The notes below the pieces were generated by a model. The model had not been told where the DNA came from and did not search any database. It saw only the letters and a list, made by a program, of their open reading frames with translations. From assembly GCA_902784675.1 (NCBI GenBank), contig CACZVR010000002.1, forward strand, positions 60,923-124,922: a DNA stretch of 64,000 bases. Direction: 5' to 3'. The stretch is from an uncultured Bacteroidales bacterium (GTDB taxonomy: Bacteria > Bacteroidota > Bacteroidia > Bacteroidales > Muribaculaceae). This document shows positions 28,600-37,089 of the stretch, one piece after another. The position numbers and the translations under genes are program-made. The stretch's first letter is position 1; each line of letters starts with the position of its first letter.

Positions 28600-30231
28600 C
28601 TATCCTATTCCAATGATAGAGTAGTGACTTGTCATCATCATCTGCGGTTTTTTCTCGCAGCCTATATACAGTGTGTCAAAAGCATCCGTGCCGTCCGTAC
28701 GGTGCTCCAGCAGATTTTCTTCATTCTCCTCCAGCTTCTCACCAGATTTGTTTTTGCGGAAACCATTGCGGCCTCGTTCAACCCCTGCCGTCTGAACCGC
28801 CAGGATAAGGTCATCATTGTTTTGGCGGTTGAAGTATGGCGTGAGGCGGTTTTTGCCCGCGAATCCCTGGTTGATGAGCAGGTATTTCTCGTCATGGCGC
28901 ATGGGATTACCAAGATACACGCAGATGACCTCCCATCCACGACGTTCAAACTCCGTTCTGATGACCCACTGGAAATCCTGCTCATTCACCGCATAGTTAG
29001 AACCAAGCGCCGTAGCGTCGTAGTAGAACACCACCGTCTTTTTCCGGTGGTGCATATAGTAGATGCAGAAGTCAGCTATCAGCTCAGGCAGCTTACGTTG
29101 GTATTTCACATAAAACGACTTGATGACAAGCAGCTTGTCGCCTCTCGGTTGACCGGCAACAATCCAGTTGATGTTGGCATTGTAGTCCATGCCTATGCAG
29201 ATGGGCGCGTCAGGATCCACGTCACGGTCAGCCCGGCTGTCGAGCGCTGACGGGTCAGGGTGCCATCCCAGGCTATCCAGGTATTCGAAATCGCTCGCGT
29301 TGTATTTGTGGCGCTCCTTCATCGAAGAATAGAAGCCGTCCTTGGCGATGCCGATGCGCTGGCAAAGTATCGAAGTCTGGAACGTCAACGGCGTGAGGTC
29401 GCGCTTCTGCTGCCTGATGTAATTCTCTCCCAGCAGCTGGAGATTCTCGATACTGGAGTATTCCTTATAGTAAACGGCGACAGAACGCAGCCGGTTCAGA
29501 TCACGGTCGAGCAGCCGGAGTTTACCCTGAAGGTAACCAGGAACTGGTTTACCTTCGGCCTTCATATTGCGGATGCGCTGTTTCGTGTGCCAGATCTGCC
29601 AGATGATGCCCTTGATTGTCTCGATGAGCTCCACATCCATCTTCTCCCTGTAGTGGAGGAACCAGGAGCCTTTCTGCGTCTGCGGCATATCGCTCAGGAT
29701 CATCACAGCGTGGTTGAAGCTGTGCTTTCCGAAGTGGGACTTGATGCCGCCGTTAGCAGGGAACACCTCATCTTTCAGTTTATCGTAATCGATGAATTTG
29801 GCCTCATCAACCAAAATCCATGATAACGTCAGAGAGTTAGCGGCACCCGCACGATCCTGGGAGAGGATGATGGCCACCGATCCATTGTAGAAGCTGATGA
29901 CATGCTCAAAATATTTCGGGTCGATGATGGGAGTCCCGAACGACTTGGGCGGCTTCTTGCCAATCACATAGTGTACGCCCTCGATGAGTCCCCATCGCTT
30001 CCAAGCCGTCAGCAGCCCAGGAATGGTGTTTGTAAGTCCATGGCGAAAGGTCGGTACCACGATACCGCCGGTGCTGCCTTTCATGCGCTGCATGTTGCGC
30101 AACACGAAAGGAGCGGCGATCGAGTCGGTTTTACCCGTTCGTCGCCCGGCCACGATGACCGTGGTGTTAGCCCCGATCAGCTGCGTCAGCCTCTGCGGCT
30201 TGTTAAAGTATATGGGATTCGTCTTTTCCAT
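28600..30231 (-). CDS. terL: Terminase large subunit
   Basis: 543 residues from the ATG at 30231 (MEKTNPIYF), which overlaps the small-subunit gene by 29 bases. The ATPase has Walker A GRRTGKT (29-35) and Walker B WILVDEAKF (about 136). The RNase-H-like nuclease has acidic residues in GMDYNAN (about 354), YYDATALG (about 416) and the C-terminal DGTDAFD. It pumps DNA into the prohead and cuts the concatemer. Confidence 0.93.
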   Translation of the reverse strand: MEKTNPIYFNKPQRLTQLIGANTTVIVAGRRTGKTDSIAAPFVLRNMQRMKGSTGGIVVPTFRHGLTNTIPGLLTAWKRWGLIEGVHYVIGKKPPKSFGTPIIDPKYFEHVISFYNGSVAIILSQDRAGAANSLTLSWILVDEAKFIDYDKLKDEVFPANGGIKSHFGKHSFNHAVMILSDMPQTQKGSWFLHYREKMDVELIETIKGIIWQIWHTKQRIRNMKAEGKPVPGYLQGKLRLLDRDLNRLRSVAVYYKEYSSIENLQLLGENYIRQQKRDLTPLTFQTSILCQRIGIAKDGFYSSMKERHKYNASDFEYLDSLGWHPDPSALDSRADRDVDPDAPICIGMDYNANINWIVAGQPRGDKLLVIKSFYVKYQRKLPELIADFCIYYMHHRKKTVVFYYDATALGSNYAVNEQDFQWVIRTEFERRGWEVICVYLGNPMRHDEKYLLINQGFAGKNRLTPYFNRQNNDDLILAVQTAGVERGRNGFRKNKSGEKLEENEENLLEHRTDGTDAFDTLYIGCEKKPQMMMTSHYSIIGIG

Positions 30232-30832
30232 TGTCAGGGCCAAAGAGCTCGTTTTCTTCCAGGTCAGCCTCCTCGTATTCCACATCATCGATATCGATCG
30301 ACTCACGGCGGTATTTCTCCGTCAGCTCCTTGATGCGCTTGTCGATGTCCGGGATGGGCTTGATGCCCAACACGCTCGGGTCATTCGTCGCCGTGAACGG
30401 TTGTATCACGATTTGGTCATAGGGCATGACCTGTTCATCCTCCAAGTCCACACGGTTGTATTTCGCATAGCTGGAGGCGGCCCGTTCCATGGTTTTCGTG
30501 TCCTTTCGTTTCTTGGCCATGGCATAGGTCTCGAGCAGCATCTGGTTCGCCTTCCACCTGTGGAAGTCACGGCTCGAGCTTGACAATGCCGGGAGCAGCT
30601 GCTTGATGATGCCCAGGTCGGCATAGATGGCGCCGTCACTCAGTCCATAACGGCCGGTGAACTCATCGACAAACAGGCGGTCTGCCAGGTCAGGATTTGC
30701 CAGCACCCACTGGTATTCGTCACGGATGCGCAGCAGCCGGGCTACAGTTATCGCATCGTAACGATCCTGAAGCTCGGTCTCCTTGGTGAACAGATCCACC
30801 TTACAGACATCTATGATCTTGGGCAGCGGCAT
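30203..30832 (-). CDS. terS: Probable terminase small subunit
   Basis: 209 residues, immediately before and overlapping terL. The N-terminal half is helical with a possible HTH (LADRLFVDEFTGRYGLSDGA), a central helical part could oligomerise, and the C-terminal 50 residues are very acidic, all typical of DNA-recognising small subunits. A cluster of short repeats lies right before the start codon. Confidence 0.75.
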   Translation of the reverse strand: MPLPKIIDVCKVDLFTKETELQDRYDAITVARLLRIRDEYQWVLANPDLADRLFVDEFTGRYGLSDGAIYADLGIIKQLLPALSSSSRDFHRWKANQMLLETYAMAKKRKDTKTMERAASSYAKYNRVDLEDEQVMPYDQIVIQPFTATNDPSVLGIKPIPDIDKRIKELTEKYRRESIDIDDVEYEEADLEENELFGPDNGKDESHIL

Positions 30833-30893
30833 GTAAGGTTAGCATGTAAGGTTGTAACTTGTTACCTTGTAAGGTTAGCTTGTTACCTTGTTA
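30829..30893. repeat. Repeat cluster at the terS start: possible packaging site
   Basis: Three copies of tgtaaggtt (with flanks catgtaaggttag, catgtaaggttgt, cttgtaaggttag) and two of ttgttaccttg alternate within 65 bases. They begin over the terS start codon. Position next to terS suggests a pac/cos recognition region. Confidence 0.5.
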
Positions 30894-30939
30894 ATTCACT
30901 GTGGAGGAAATTAATTTCCTTCACTCTCACTTAATTGAC

Positions 30940-31215
30940 TTATTCGTCATCTTCCATATCGATGAGGGCAAGCCGTGCATTCTCCAGGGCGAGCGGAGAT
31001 CCGACCTGTGCCAGCTGGATTTCCTGTTTGCGCAGCTGCACCTTCCGCATCGTCTTGCCCTTCTGGTAGGCGATGGCCACCGGGTCATCCTTGATACGGA
31101 TCTGCTTCCGAAGTTCTTCAGGACGCACACCCATCACGGTAGCGATATCGGTCACTGACAGGTAGAGGGAAGCCAGCTGTTCAATCTGCTCCAATTCTTG
31201 CTCTGTAAAGGTCAT
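30940..31215 (-). CDS. Small helical phage protein
   Basis: 91 residues, all helical, with a putative HTH (YLSVTDIATVMGVRPEELRKQ). It could be an extra DNA-recognition factor for packaging or a second terminase-small-like protein. It overlaps the upstream gene by 35 bases. Confidence 0.6.
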   Translation of the reverse strand: MTFTEQELEQIEQLASLYLSVTDIATVMGVRPEELRKQIRIKDDPVAIAYQKGKTMRKVQLRKQEIQLAQVGSPLALENARLALIDMEDDE

Positions 31216-31702
31216 TGAGTGGAACGCTATGGTTTGTTATTAAATCATCAATTTGTGCTTTGACGCTTCTGAAGATATCCAGATCCGTAGAGATGAACGC
31301 GCTCTCGGCCCTGTTGCCTCGAGTGAGGTTCTGGCTGGTCACCACTGTCACCACTTCCCCTTTTTTGCTTTCCACCAGCAATATCTTGCTGTGGTTGTCG
31401 GCCAGATACGTCTTGTTGACCACCTGGCAGATGAAAGGCCACAGCGATATCGTCTTGTTCGTCGCCTTCAGGTCGAGTACCAGGTTATACTCCTCCACAT
31501 GGCCGGACTTCTCGATGAAGAACAGTCGGCGCACGAACTCCTCACTGATGGAGAATGAGGTCTGCCATACAGTGGAAGACCCCAGCTGCTCCAGGATCCA
31601 TTCGAGCACGTCAGCCACCTGCAGGGCATTCGTCAGGTATGCCTGGTTAGGTTGCTCTGCAAGTGGCTTCAACCATTGCTCGATATCGGAACCGCGTTTC
31701 AT
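31181..31702 (-). CDS. PLD-like (phosphodiesterase-fold) phage protein
   Basis: 173 residues. The segment DNHSKILLVESKKGEVVTVV followed by TSQNLTRGNRAES matches a single phospholipase-D-type HxK...N..R.x.E motif, with His and Lys of the HKD box and the following Asn/Glu. One motif implies a dimer if it is active. PLD-fold proteins include nucleases and phospholipases; here it sits between head and terminase genes. Assignment is motif-based. Confidence 0.55.
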   Translation of the reverse strand: MKRGSDIEQWLKPLAEQPNQAYLTNALQVADVLEWILEQLGSSTVWQTSFSISEEFVRRLFFIEKSGHVEEYNLVLDLKATNKTISLWPFICQVVNKTYLADNHSKILLVESKKGEVVTVVTSQNLTRGNRAESAFISTDLDIFRSVKAQIDDLITNHSVPLNDLYRARIGAD

Positions 31703-31717
31703 GTCTCGCTTTAGACC

Positions 31718-32605
31718 TTAGTCTTCTGCAGGAGCCTCTTCTTGCTCGGGGGCCTTATCTTCAGCAGGAGCCTCTTCCTGTTCGGGGGCCTTATCTTCAG
31801 CAGGAGCCTCTTCCTGTTCGGGGGCCTTATCTTCAGCCTGTACGTTCAACGGCTCGGGGCCGTTGATGACACCCAGTTCAATCAGCTCGTTGGTCATCTT
31901 CTCAGTCGGGTTGATCACCAGCGCATAGTTGTTAGCCAGCTTTTGCTTCAGCTCGTCGGTCGGGTTCTTGCGGTAGTTACCCTTCTGCAGGTTGATGAAG
32001 TTCGATGCCTTGCGGCTGGCGGCACGGGCGTCAAGGCTGGTTTCCACCACGCCTGTTTCCGGGTTGTAGCCGTCATACTTGGCCCAGTTCTCGTGATACT
32101 GTTTGTCCAGCTCGATGAGCTCCTTCAGGAACGGGTAACGGTCGGAGTCCTTGCAGATGGTCTGGTCCTTCTCTGCCTTCTCCTCCAGGAGGACGAGTTT
32201 GCCATGGAGCATGCGCATGCGCTGCATGATGCCCAGGTTATCGGCATAGGCCGCCTGGATCTCCTCCGGCAACTGGTCGTGGTCCTCACGCTTGCCGGCC
32301 TTGAAACCCTCAGCGGGGTTGTTATCCTTAAGCGAGAAGTGATCAGCTTCAATCTTACTTACCTGATAGCGCATTTCCTCCACCTGTTCGTGGGTGATCT
32401 GCTGCACACGGAAGTTAAGGCGGCGCTTCAGTTCACGCTCCACCAGTTTCTCGTACTTCTTCGGGAAACTGATGGCGTTCCTGTAAAGCACCTGGTTACG
32501 GTTCAGCTTCAAGAGCAGCGTAGCGCCCTCATCGATGTCACGTTCATCAGCCGGAGTCTCAAGCCATGCTTGGATGCGGCGGTTCAATTTTTCGTCAATT
32601 TTCAT
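31718..32605 (-). CDS. Helical head-region protein with C-terminal EDKAPEQEEAPA repeats
   Basis: 295 residues from the ATG at 32605 (ATGA overlap with the phosphoribosyltransferase-like gene). Long, charged and helical, with coiled-coil potential around 60-170. The C-terminus is three 12-residue acidic Pro/Glu repeats encoded by 36-bp tandem units. Its place between capsid and terminase genes would suit a scaffold or virion-associated protein; no known family recognised. Confidence 0.65.
   Translation of the reverse strand: MKIDEKLNRRIQAWLETPADERDIDEGATLLLKLNRNQVLYRNAISFPKKYEKLVERELKRRLNFRVQQITHEQVEEMRYQVSKIEADHFSLKDNNPAEGFKAGKREDHDQLPEEIQAAYADNLGIMQRMRMLHGKLVLLEEKAEKDQTICKDSDRYPFLKELIELDKQYHENWAKYDGYNPETGVVETSLDARAASRKASNFINLQKGNYRKNPTDELKQKLANNYALVINPTEKMTNELIELGVINGPEPLNVQAEDKAPEQEEAPAEDKAPEQEEAPAEDKAPEQEEAPAED
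31722..31829. repeat. 36-bp tandem repeat, three units
   Basis: Units at 31722-31757, 31758-31793 and 31794-31829. The last two are identical and the first differs at three bases. They encode the acidic C-terminus of the 295-residue protein. Confidence 0.9.
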
Positions 32606-33231
32606 AATTTGTTGTTTATACACGTGTAAAACATTAGATTCTTGTCATACCGGGTCAGCAGCCTTTTCATTGCCGCCAGAGTCTGGCCTGTCGTCACAAA
32701 GTCGTCAAACACAATGATGTTAGGTTCATCAGGCAGCATGTTCAGTTCAAACTCCGCATTAACCCTTTGCCGGGTGTGGCAGAAAGCCACATCCTCGTAA
32801 AAAGGAATAGCCAGGCACTCAGCGATACGCTCACTGATGAGCGATGCGAAGTTCCTGGCCTTATGTCTGCGCTTGGGTGATGTCACGATGCACCAACCGC
32901 CCTTATCAAGATGGACGCCTAAGGTATCACGGATGACCGGGACGATGCTTTTGGCGCAGAACTCCACCATGGCAGGGTCGCCCTTGATATCCGTCAAGGT
33001 GCGCCCATAGACCGTCTTCTGCCAGATGGAGATGAAGGTGACATCACTGCGGCGCGTGATCCTCAGCCTGTAGGAGAAGTCGCAGCGGGCTTCGTTGGAC
33101 TTATCCCAGGCCTGACGCTTCACAGGAGCGAACAGGTCTTTAGGCTTCGGCGGTTCGAGGTCACTTATAAGGTCGGAGAGTCCCGCAGAATCCGGCACAT
33201 CCGTCAAGAGCCCATCGGCGAAACTCTCCAT
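32602..33231 (-). CDS. Phosphoribosyltransferase-fold phage protein
   Basis: 209 residues. The C-terminal part has the PRPP-binding signature IIVFDDFVTTGQTL at about 174-187, as in ComFC/Apt-type phosphoribosyltransferases, and the preceding KRRHKARNFASLI segment fits the flexible basic loop. The N-terminal third is different and unrecognised. PRTases act on purines, pyrimidines or nucleotides using PRPP; the substrate here is unknown. The gene is embedded in the head module with ATGA coupling downstream. Confidence 0.75.
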   Translation of the reverse strand: MESFADGLLTDVPDSAGLSDLISDLEPPKPKDLFAPVKRQAWDKSNEARCDFSYRLRITRRSDVTFISIWQKTVYGRTLTDIKGDPAMVEFCAKSIVPVIRDTLGVHLDKGGWCIVTSPKRRHKARNFASLISERIAECLAIPFYEDVAFCHTRQRVNAEFELNMLPDEPNIIVFDDFVTTGQTLAAMKRLLTRYDKNLMFYTCINNKL

Positions 33232-33243
33232 CCCTGTTTAAGA

Positions 33244-33843
33244 TTAGTGGCTCGGATTCACCTGGGGAGTCTGAGAAGCGGCGACCTTGGAGGAATAGAC
33301 GTCACCGTCCTCGGTCTCCACCACGCCCTCATAGAAAGGAGCAGCGAGCTCATCGGTCACCTCCACATTGATGGTGGTGCCGGCAGGGCTGGTGCCCTGG
33401 CCGTTATCCTGGCTCGTGGTGGTCTTGGTGGGCCACTTCTCGTTGCCGACAACCCTGAAGTTACCTGCCATATCCTCAACGATATACACGGTATCGCTGT
33501 TGTTCAGGTAACCCGCTGCCAAGGTGGCCTCATCGTCAACGCCGTTGTGAAGCAGTTCGAGTTTGTTGAGCTGGGTCTGGCTGGGAGCCTCACCCTGGGG
33601 CTCACTCGTGAGCTTCGACTTGTCGGGGTTGATATCGACATACTGCCACTTGGCGTCGGCCACCAGTTCAAAGTCACCTACATACTTGGCCGACGTAGGA
33701 CGCCCGTAGTTGTCACGCGGCAAGGTGGGCCATTTCGCGATCAGATTCTTGTTGCAGCTGTAAATGCGTCGACGGATGCCGGGGTACTGAGGTACGCCAT
33801 CGCACCAGTCGAGCGACTTCTGCAGTGCAGGACATTCTCTCAT
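33244..33843 (-). CDS. Phage head-region protein of unknown role
   Basis: 199 residues, directly after the major capsid gene. It opens with CPALQKSLDWCDGVPQYPGI, a start pattern I associate with proteins that follow the capsid gene in Bacteroidales prophages. The rest is soluble and beta-rich. A head decoration or head-completion role is possible. Confidence 0.6.
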   Translation of the reverse strand: MRECPALQKSLDWCDGVPQYPGIRRRIYSCNKNLIAKWPTLPRDNYGRPTSAKYVGDFELVADAKWQYVDINPDKSKLTSEPQGEAPSQTQLNKLELLHNGVDDEATLAAGYLNNSDTVYIVEDMAGNFRVVGNEKWPTKTTTSQDNGQGTSPAGTTINVEVTDELAAPFYEGVVETEDGDVYSSKVAASQTPQVNPSH

Positions 33844-33875
33844 ACTATTGATGCTATTAAAGGTTCAACATACGA

Positions 33876-34907
33876 TTAACCGCCGTTACCTGGAGTTTCA
33901 GGAACATTGAAGTCGCTCATCAGCTCGATAGCCGATGACATCTTCACCACCTTCAGGAAGCGGTAGTCCAGCGTGCGGAACTGCACACCGAAGAACATCT
34001 TGGCAGCCAGCGTGAAGGTGTCCACATCCATGCGCAGCACCTCAAGTTTCTCCAAGTCGCTCATGTTGTCGAAGCCTACGACCATGTTCATCTTGGGTGC
34101 GATGATCATGTACTCGCTGCCGGCCAGGGCGGGCAGAGGAGCAAAGGTCATGCGTTGGTTGGTTCCCTCGATGTAGGGCTGGTTGTACTGCTTGTTGTAG
34201 GGCAGCGCAGGATGGGTCATCTGATAGCCCTCGTTGTAGAGGTCAACCAGAGCCGGGTCGCAGTAGAGGAAGCGCTGCTGCTTACGCAGGCGCTTATCCA
34301 GGTTGAACTCCAGATACTTCAGCGCGTCAACCACGTTGGTCTCGTCGATGGTCTGGTTGATCTCGACGAGATTATTATTGGCGACGCTGATGCCGGGAGT
34401 TGCGGCAGCCATCTCAGCCTCGATGATGGTGATGAAGCCATCGTACATATCCATGGAGGTGTTTCCGTCAGGATCATACTCTGCATTGGCAAGAGAGAGT
34501 TCCAGGTTTTCTCCGGCGATTTCCATTACCTGCCCGAGGACGAGCTTGGCCATCTCGCTGCGGGCCTGGCCCTGTCCGAGAACGGCAGCGTTCGTGCCGA
34601 GCAATGTCTGGACCATCGAGTTAGGCTCGAAGTCCTGGTTCATCGTGTTGAAGTGGATGGGCAGCTCACGGAATTTGATTTCTGTCGAGCCTTCTCCACG
34701 CTTGTTCGGTGCATAAGGATAGAACTGAGCCTCCGTGCTAACGCCGCCCAGATACTGGTTTGTGCGGCAACCGGGCATAGGGGTCAGGAACTTCATGCTG
34801 TCGCTCATGGAGAGCACCGGCATCTTCAGCAGCGTTTTGTGCCACTTCTTGGCCGCCTGCTTCCAATCTTCCTCACTGGGGAGGATATTGATAAGATGAT
34901 TTGCCAT
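33876..34907 (-). CDS. Major capsid protein
   Basis: 343 residues, between the protease/scaffold gene and the next head gene. The layout is that of an HK97-fold subunit: an N-terminal helical arm (first ~40 residues), long E-loop-like segment around 60-90, spine helix with MAKLVLGQVMEIAGENLELS (118-137) and a compact beta-rich P domain. The gene order protease, capsid supports the call. Confidence 0.8.
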   Translation of the reverse strand: MANHLINILPSEEDWKQAAKKWHKTLLKMPVLSMSDSMKFLTPMPGCRTNQYLGGVSTEAQFYPYAPNKRGEGSTEIKFRELPIHFNTMNQDFEPNSMVQTLLGTNAAVLGQGQARSEMAKLVLGQVMEIAGENLELSLANAEYDPDGNTSMDMYDGFITIIEAEMAAATPGISVANNNLVEINQTIDETNVVDALKYLEFNLDKRLRKQQRFLYCDPALVDLYNEGYQMTHPALPYNKQYNQPYIEGTNQRMTFAPLPALAGSEYMIIAPKMNMVVGFDNMSDLEKLEVLRMDVDTFTLAAKMFFGVQFRTLDYRFLKVVKMSSAIELMSDFNVPETPGNGG

Positions 34908-34910
34908 AGC

Positions 34911-36002
34911 TTACTTCTTGAGATTGTCGAGCATCTTCTGAGCCTCTGCCATCTCTTCGCAGTAGCTCTTCAGCTCGGGGTTAGTGTCATCGGTGGGCCC
35001 GTCGCCACCCTCATTGTTCACCTGCTTCGTATCGGCGGCGGGTTTCTTGCCCAGCTCGGCGATCTTGGCATCCTTGGACGCGATATCGTCCTTGAGCTTC
35101 TTGATCTCCTGATCACGGCTGGCCACGGTGTTGTTTGCCTCATCAAGCTTACCCTTCAGGTCATTGATGTGGTCTTCCAACGTATCCAGCTGGTCACAGG
35201 TCAGCTCAGCGCTGCCGCCCTCCTCACATTCAAAGGTAGCGAGGGCAAGGATGGCGGCCAGAATGGTAAATGCTTTCTTCTTCATTTTGCCTAATACTTG
35301 GTTTGTTGTTTCACTGTGGTTAGGGTAAAGTCCCCTCAAGAACTCCTTCAGTCTGGAGACAAGGCCACGCTCGTCGGCATCTTCTTCCATGGGAACGTCG
35401 GGCACGGGTATGCCTTCAGCCGCCAGGAACTCCTTCACTTCAGCCGTCATTACCGGCTTCTCATCCTCGGGCAGGTCGGTCACCTCGTTGACGAAGCCCC
35501 AGTCTAGGGCTTCCTCTGCAGTGAGCCATCCGCCCTCCTTCATCAAAGCGAGCAGGTCAGCCTGGTCCTTCTTGCATCGCGCGGCATAGCCCTTGGCGAT
35601 GGTGAGGTCTATCTTGTTGAGATCTTTCTTGGTCTTTTCGCACTCCTGGATAAACTCGTCGAGTTTGTCCGCGTTCATCTGATCCCAGACGAACATGAAC
35701 TGGCTGCACTTGTGCACCAGGTACATCGCATTGCGGTCGATGGAGATGCTCTTGGCACCCATCGAGGCGATAGTGGCCGCACTGGCGTTCATGCCCTCGT
35801 AGTGCACATGGACATTGCCATGGCGGCTGAAGGCGGCGCTCACGCTCAAGGCGGTGGCCACCGAGCCACCCAGTGAGTTGATGAGGACGTGCACCTCCTC
35901 ATCCTTGTATTTATTAAGGATATAGTCAACGTAGTCGCTGTCGAAGTTCCAGCCTCCGACATATCCCTTAAGATACAGATGGTATGATTTTCTCTTTGCC
36001 AT
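34911..36002 (-). CDS. ClpP-fold prohead protease with C-terminal scaffold-like part
   Basis: 363 residues from the ATG at 36002 (MAKRKSYHLY); a TAatTTTG -7 box lies about 18 bases upstream. Residues 1-180 are a ClpP/S49-like protease with oxyanion segment INSLGGSV, nucleophile Ser74 in GMNASAAT and His97 in LVHK. Residues about 240-340 are a heptad-rich coiled coil (DQLDTLEDHINDLKGKL), typical of a fused scaffold. It would cleave scaffold and capsid delta domains during maturation. Confidence 0.85.
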   Translation of the reverse strand: MAKRKSYHLYLKGYVGGWNFDSDYVDYILNKYKDEEVHVLINSLGGSVATALSVSAAFSRHGNVHVHYEGMNASAATIASMGAKSISIDRNAMYLVHKCSQFMFVWDQMNADKLDEFIQECEKTKKDLNKIDLTIAKGYAARCKKDQADLLALMKEGGWLTAEEALDWGFVNEVTDLPEDEKPVMTAEVKEFLAAEGIPVPDVPMEEDADERGLVSRLKEFLRGLYPNHSETTNQVLGKMKKKAFTILAAILALATFECEEGGSAELTCDQLDTLEDHINDLKGKLDEANNTVASRDQEIKKLKDDIASKDAKIAELGKKPAADTKQVNNEGGDGPTDDTNPELKSYCEEMAEAQKMLDNLKK

Positions 36003-36063
36003 AATATCACGGTTTTGCACAAAATTACCATAGATAATGTGCTGTAGAAAAGACTCCAAGAGC

Positions 36064-36486
36064 CTATCTTTCCAGCGGAATGAGCGCTTTGAAGCACTGG
36101 AACTCCACTGTCACCGTCTTGATGGCACGGTCACCACCAGGCTCACCGGTCGAGTTCTGCACCTTCACGGTCGGGTATGGCGGTTCCCGCCGTCCGATCA
36201 GGAACCAGTCGCCGCTGGCTTGCTGCACCATCCACAGCATTCCTGCAGGCGGAACGTCCTCACACGTCATGAACGTGAGGGTGGCTTTCTCGACACGGCC
36301 GTTATTGCTGTGTTCCTCAACGGCCTGGCACGAGCCCACACCGTGCAATGGCATCTGCGTGCCATCGACGAACACCGACACGGGGATGCCAGCCACGTAA
36401 GAGCTCATGATCTGAGCCGGCACATCTCCAGGGTTGAGGTACCGCACATCGACGATACCAGGCATGTTGTAGTTGTCTTGTTGCAT
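36064..36486 (-). CDS. Phage protein of unknown function, head module
   Basis: 140 residues, beta-rich, first or second gene of the head transcript. Pattern of short strands with VTVEFQCFKA at the end suggests a small virion or spike protein. No motif recognised. A repeat cluster precedes it. Confidence 0.55.
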   Translation of the reverse strand: MQQDNYNMPGIVDVRYLNPGDVPAQIMSSYVAGIPVSVFVDGTQMPLHGVGSCQAVEEHSNNGRVEKATLTFMTCEDVPPAGMLWMVQQASGDWFLIGRREPPYPTVKVQNSTGEPGGDRAIKTVTVEFQCFKALIPLER

Positions 36487-36503
36487 AATCCTGTCTTAGT
36501 TAT

Positions 36504-36552
36504 GGTTTGTTACGGTTTGTACGCTTAGTTGAGGTTTGTTACACTTTGTTAG
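36504..36552. repeat. ggtttgtta repeat cluster before the head genes
   Basis: ggtttgtta at 36504 and 36533, ggtttgta at 36514 and ctttgttag at 36544. They lie in the 97-base gap before the 140-residue gene and may be protein-binding or regulatory repeats. Confidence 0.4.
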
Positions 36553-36583
36553 TTTCGCGTTTTGAAATCCGCGTTAAATTCTG

Positions 36584-37054
36584 TTAAATCTGACGTTTTG
36601 ACGGCTTATGGCCTTTCCGGTAGGCTTTGCGCTGGCGAAAGAACATCTGCCTTATCGCCTCCCAGGATTTCTCCTCATGCTCGATGCCATGGCGTGTCAT
36701 CCAGTCGTAGATGGAGTTAGTGATGGGGAGCGACAGTTTCTCCACCCGGTACAGATCATCCCAGAGCTGGACACGGAAGCGCACCATGATCACGTGCTTC
36801 AGGATATCCTGTGCGTCCTGGCTGAGCACACACCAGTAGGGCGCAGGCTTGCTCTTGAAATCGGGCACAGCGATGGCCACCTGGCCCTCCTGAGGCATCG
36901 CCGGTTTCTCATCCTCGCCCAGCTTGTCAAGCATCATCTCCAGCACATCGTTCTCAGCGCTGCCCCTTGGAAAGCGCACCACGCCCTGAGCGTCGGCCCA
37001 GTCATGCAGGACCCACTCGGTAAGGTATTTCGGAAGCGTGAGGTAGATGTTCAT
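36584..37054 (-). CDS. Phage protein of unknown function
   Basis: 156 residues from the ATG at 37054 (MNIYLTLPKYLTEW), preferred over an upstream TTG-type start because a -7 box lies 28 bases before this ATG. Helical and basic at the C-terminus (FFRQRKAYRKGHKPSKRQ), suggesting nucleic-acid contact. It opens the head/packaging transcript. Confidence 0.65.
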   Translation of the reverse strand: MNIYLTLPKYLTEWVLHDWADAQGVVRFPRGSAENDVLEMMLDKLGEDEKPAMPQEGQVAIAVPDFKSKPAPYWCVLSQDAQDILKHVIMVRFRVQLWDDLYRVEKLSLPITNSIYDWMTRHGIEHEEKSWEAIRQMFFRQRKAYRKGHKPSKRQI

Positions 37055-37081
37055 TGACCTAATGGTTTGAGTTACATAGCA

Positions 37082-37089
37082 CAAAGGTA
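37082..37089 (-). promoter_or_regulatory. -7 box of the head/packaging transcript
   Basis: TAccTTTG on the minus strand, 28 bases before the ATG at 37054. No clear TTTG is present 18-20 bases upstream, as may be expected for a promoter that needs an activator. Confidence 0.55.

Noticed and set aside
28534-29250. 238-codon plus-strand ORF opposite terL
   Set aside because: Shadow of the terL reading frame; no independent start signal or domain.
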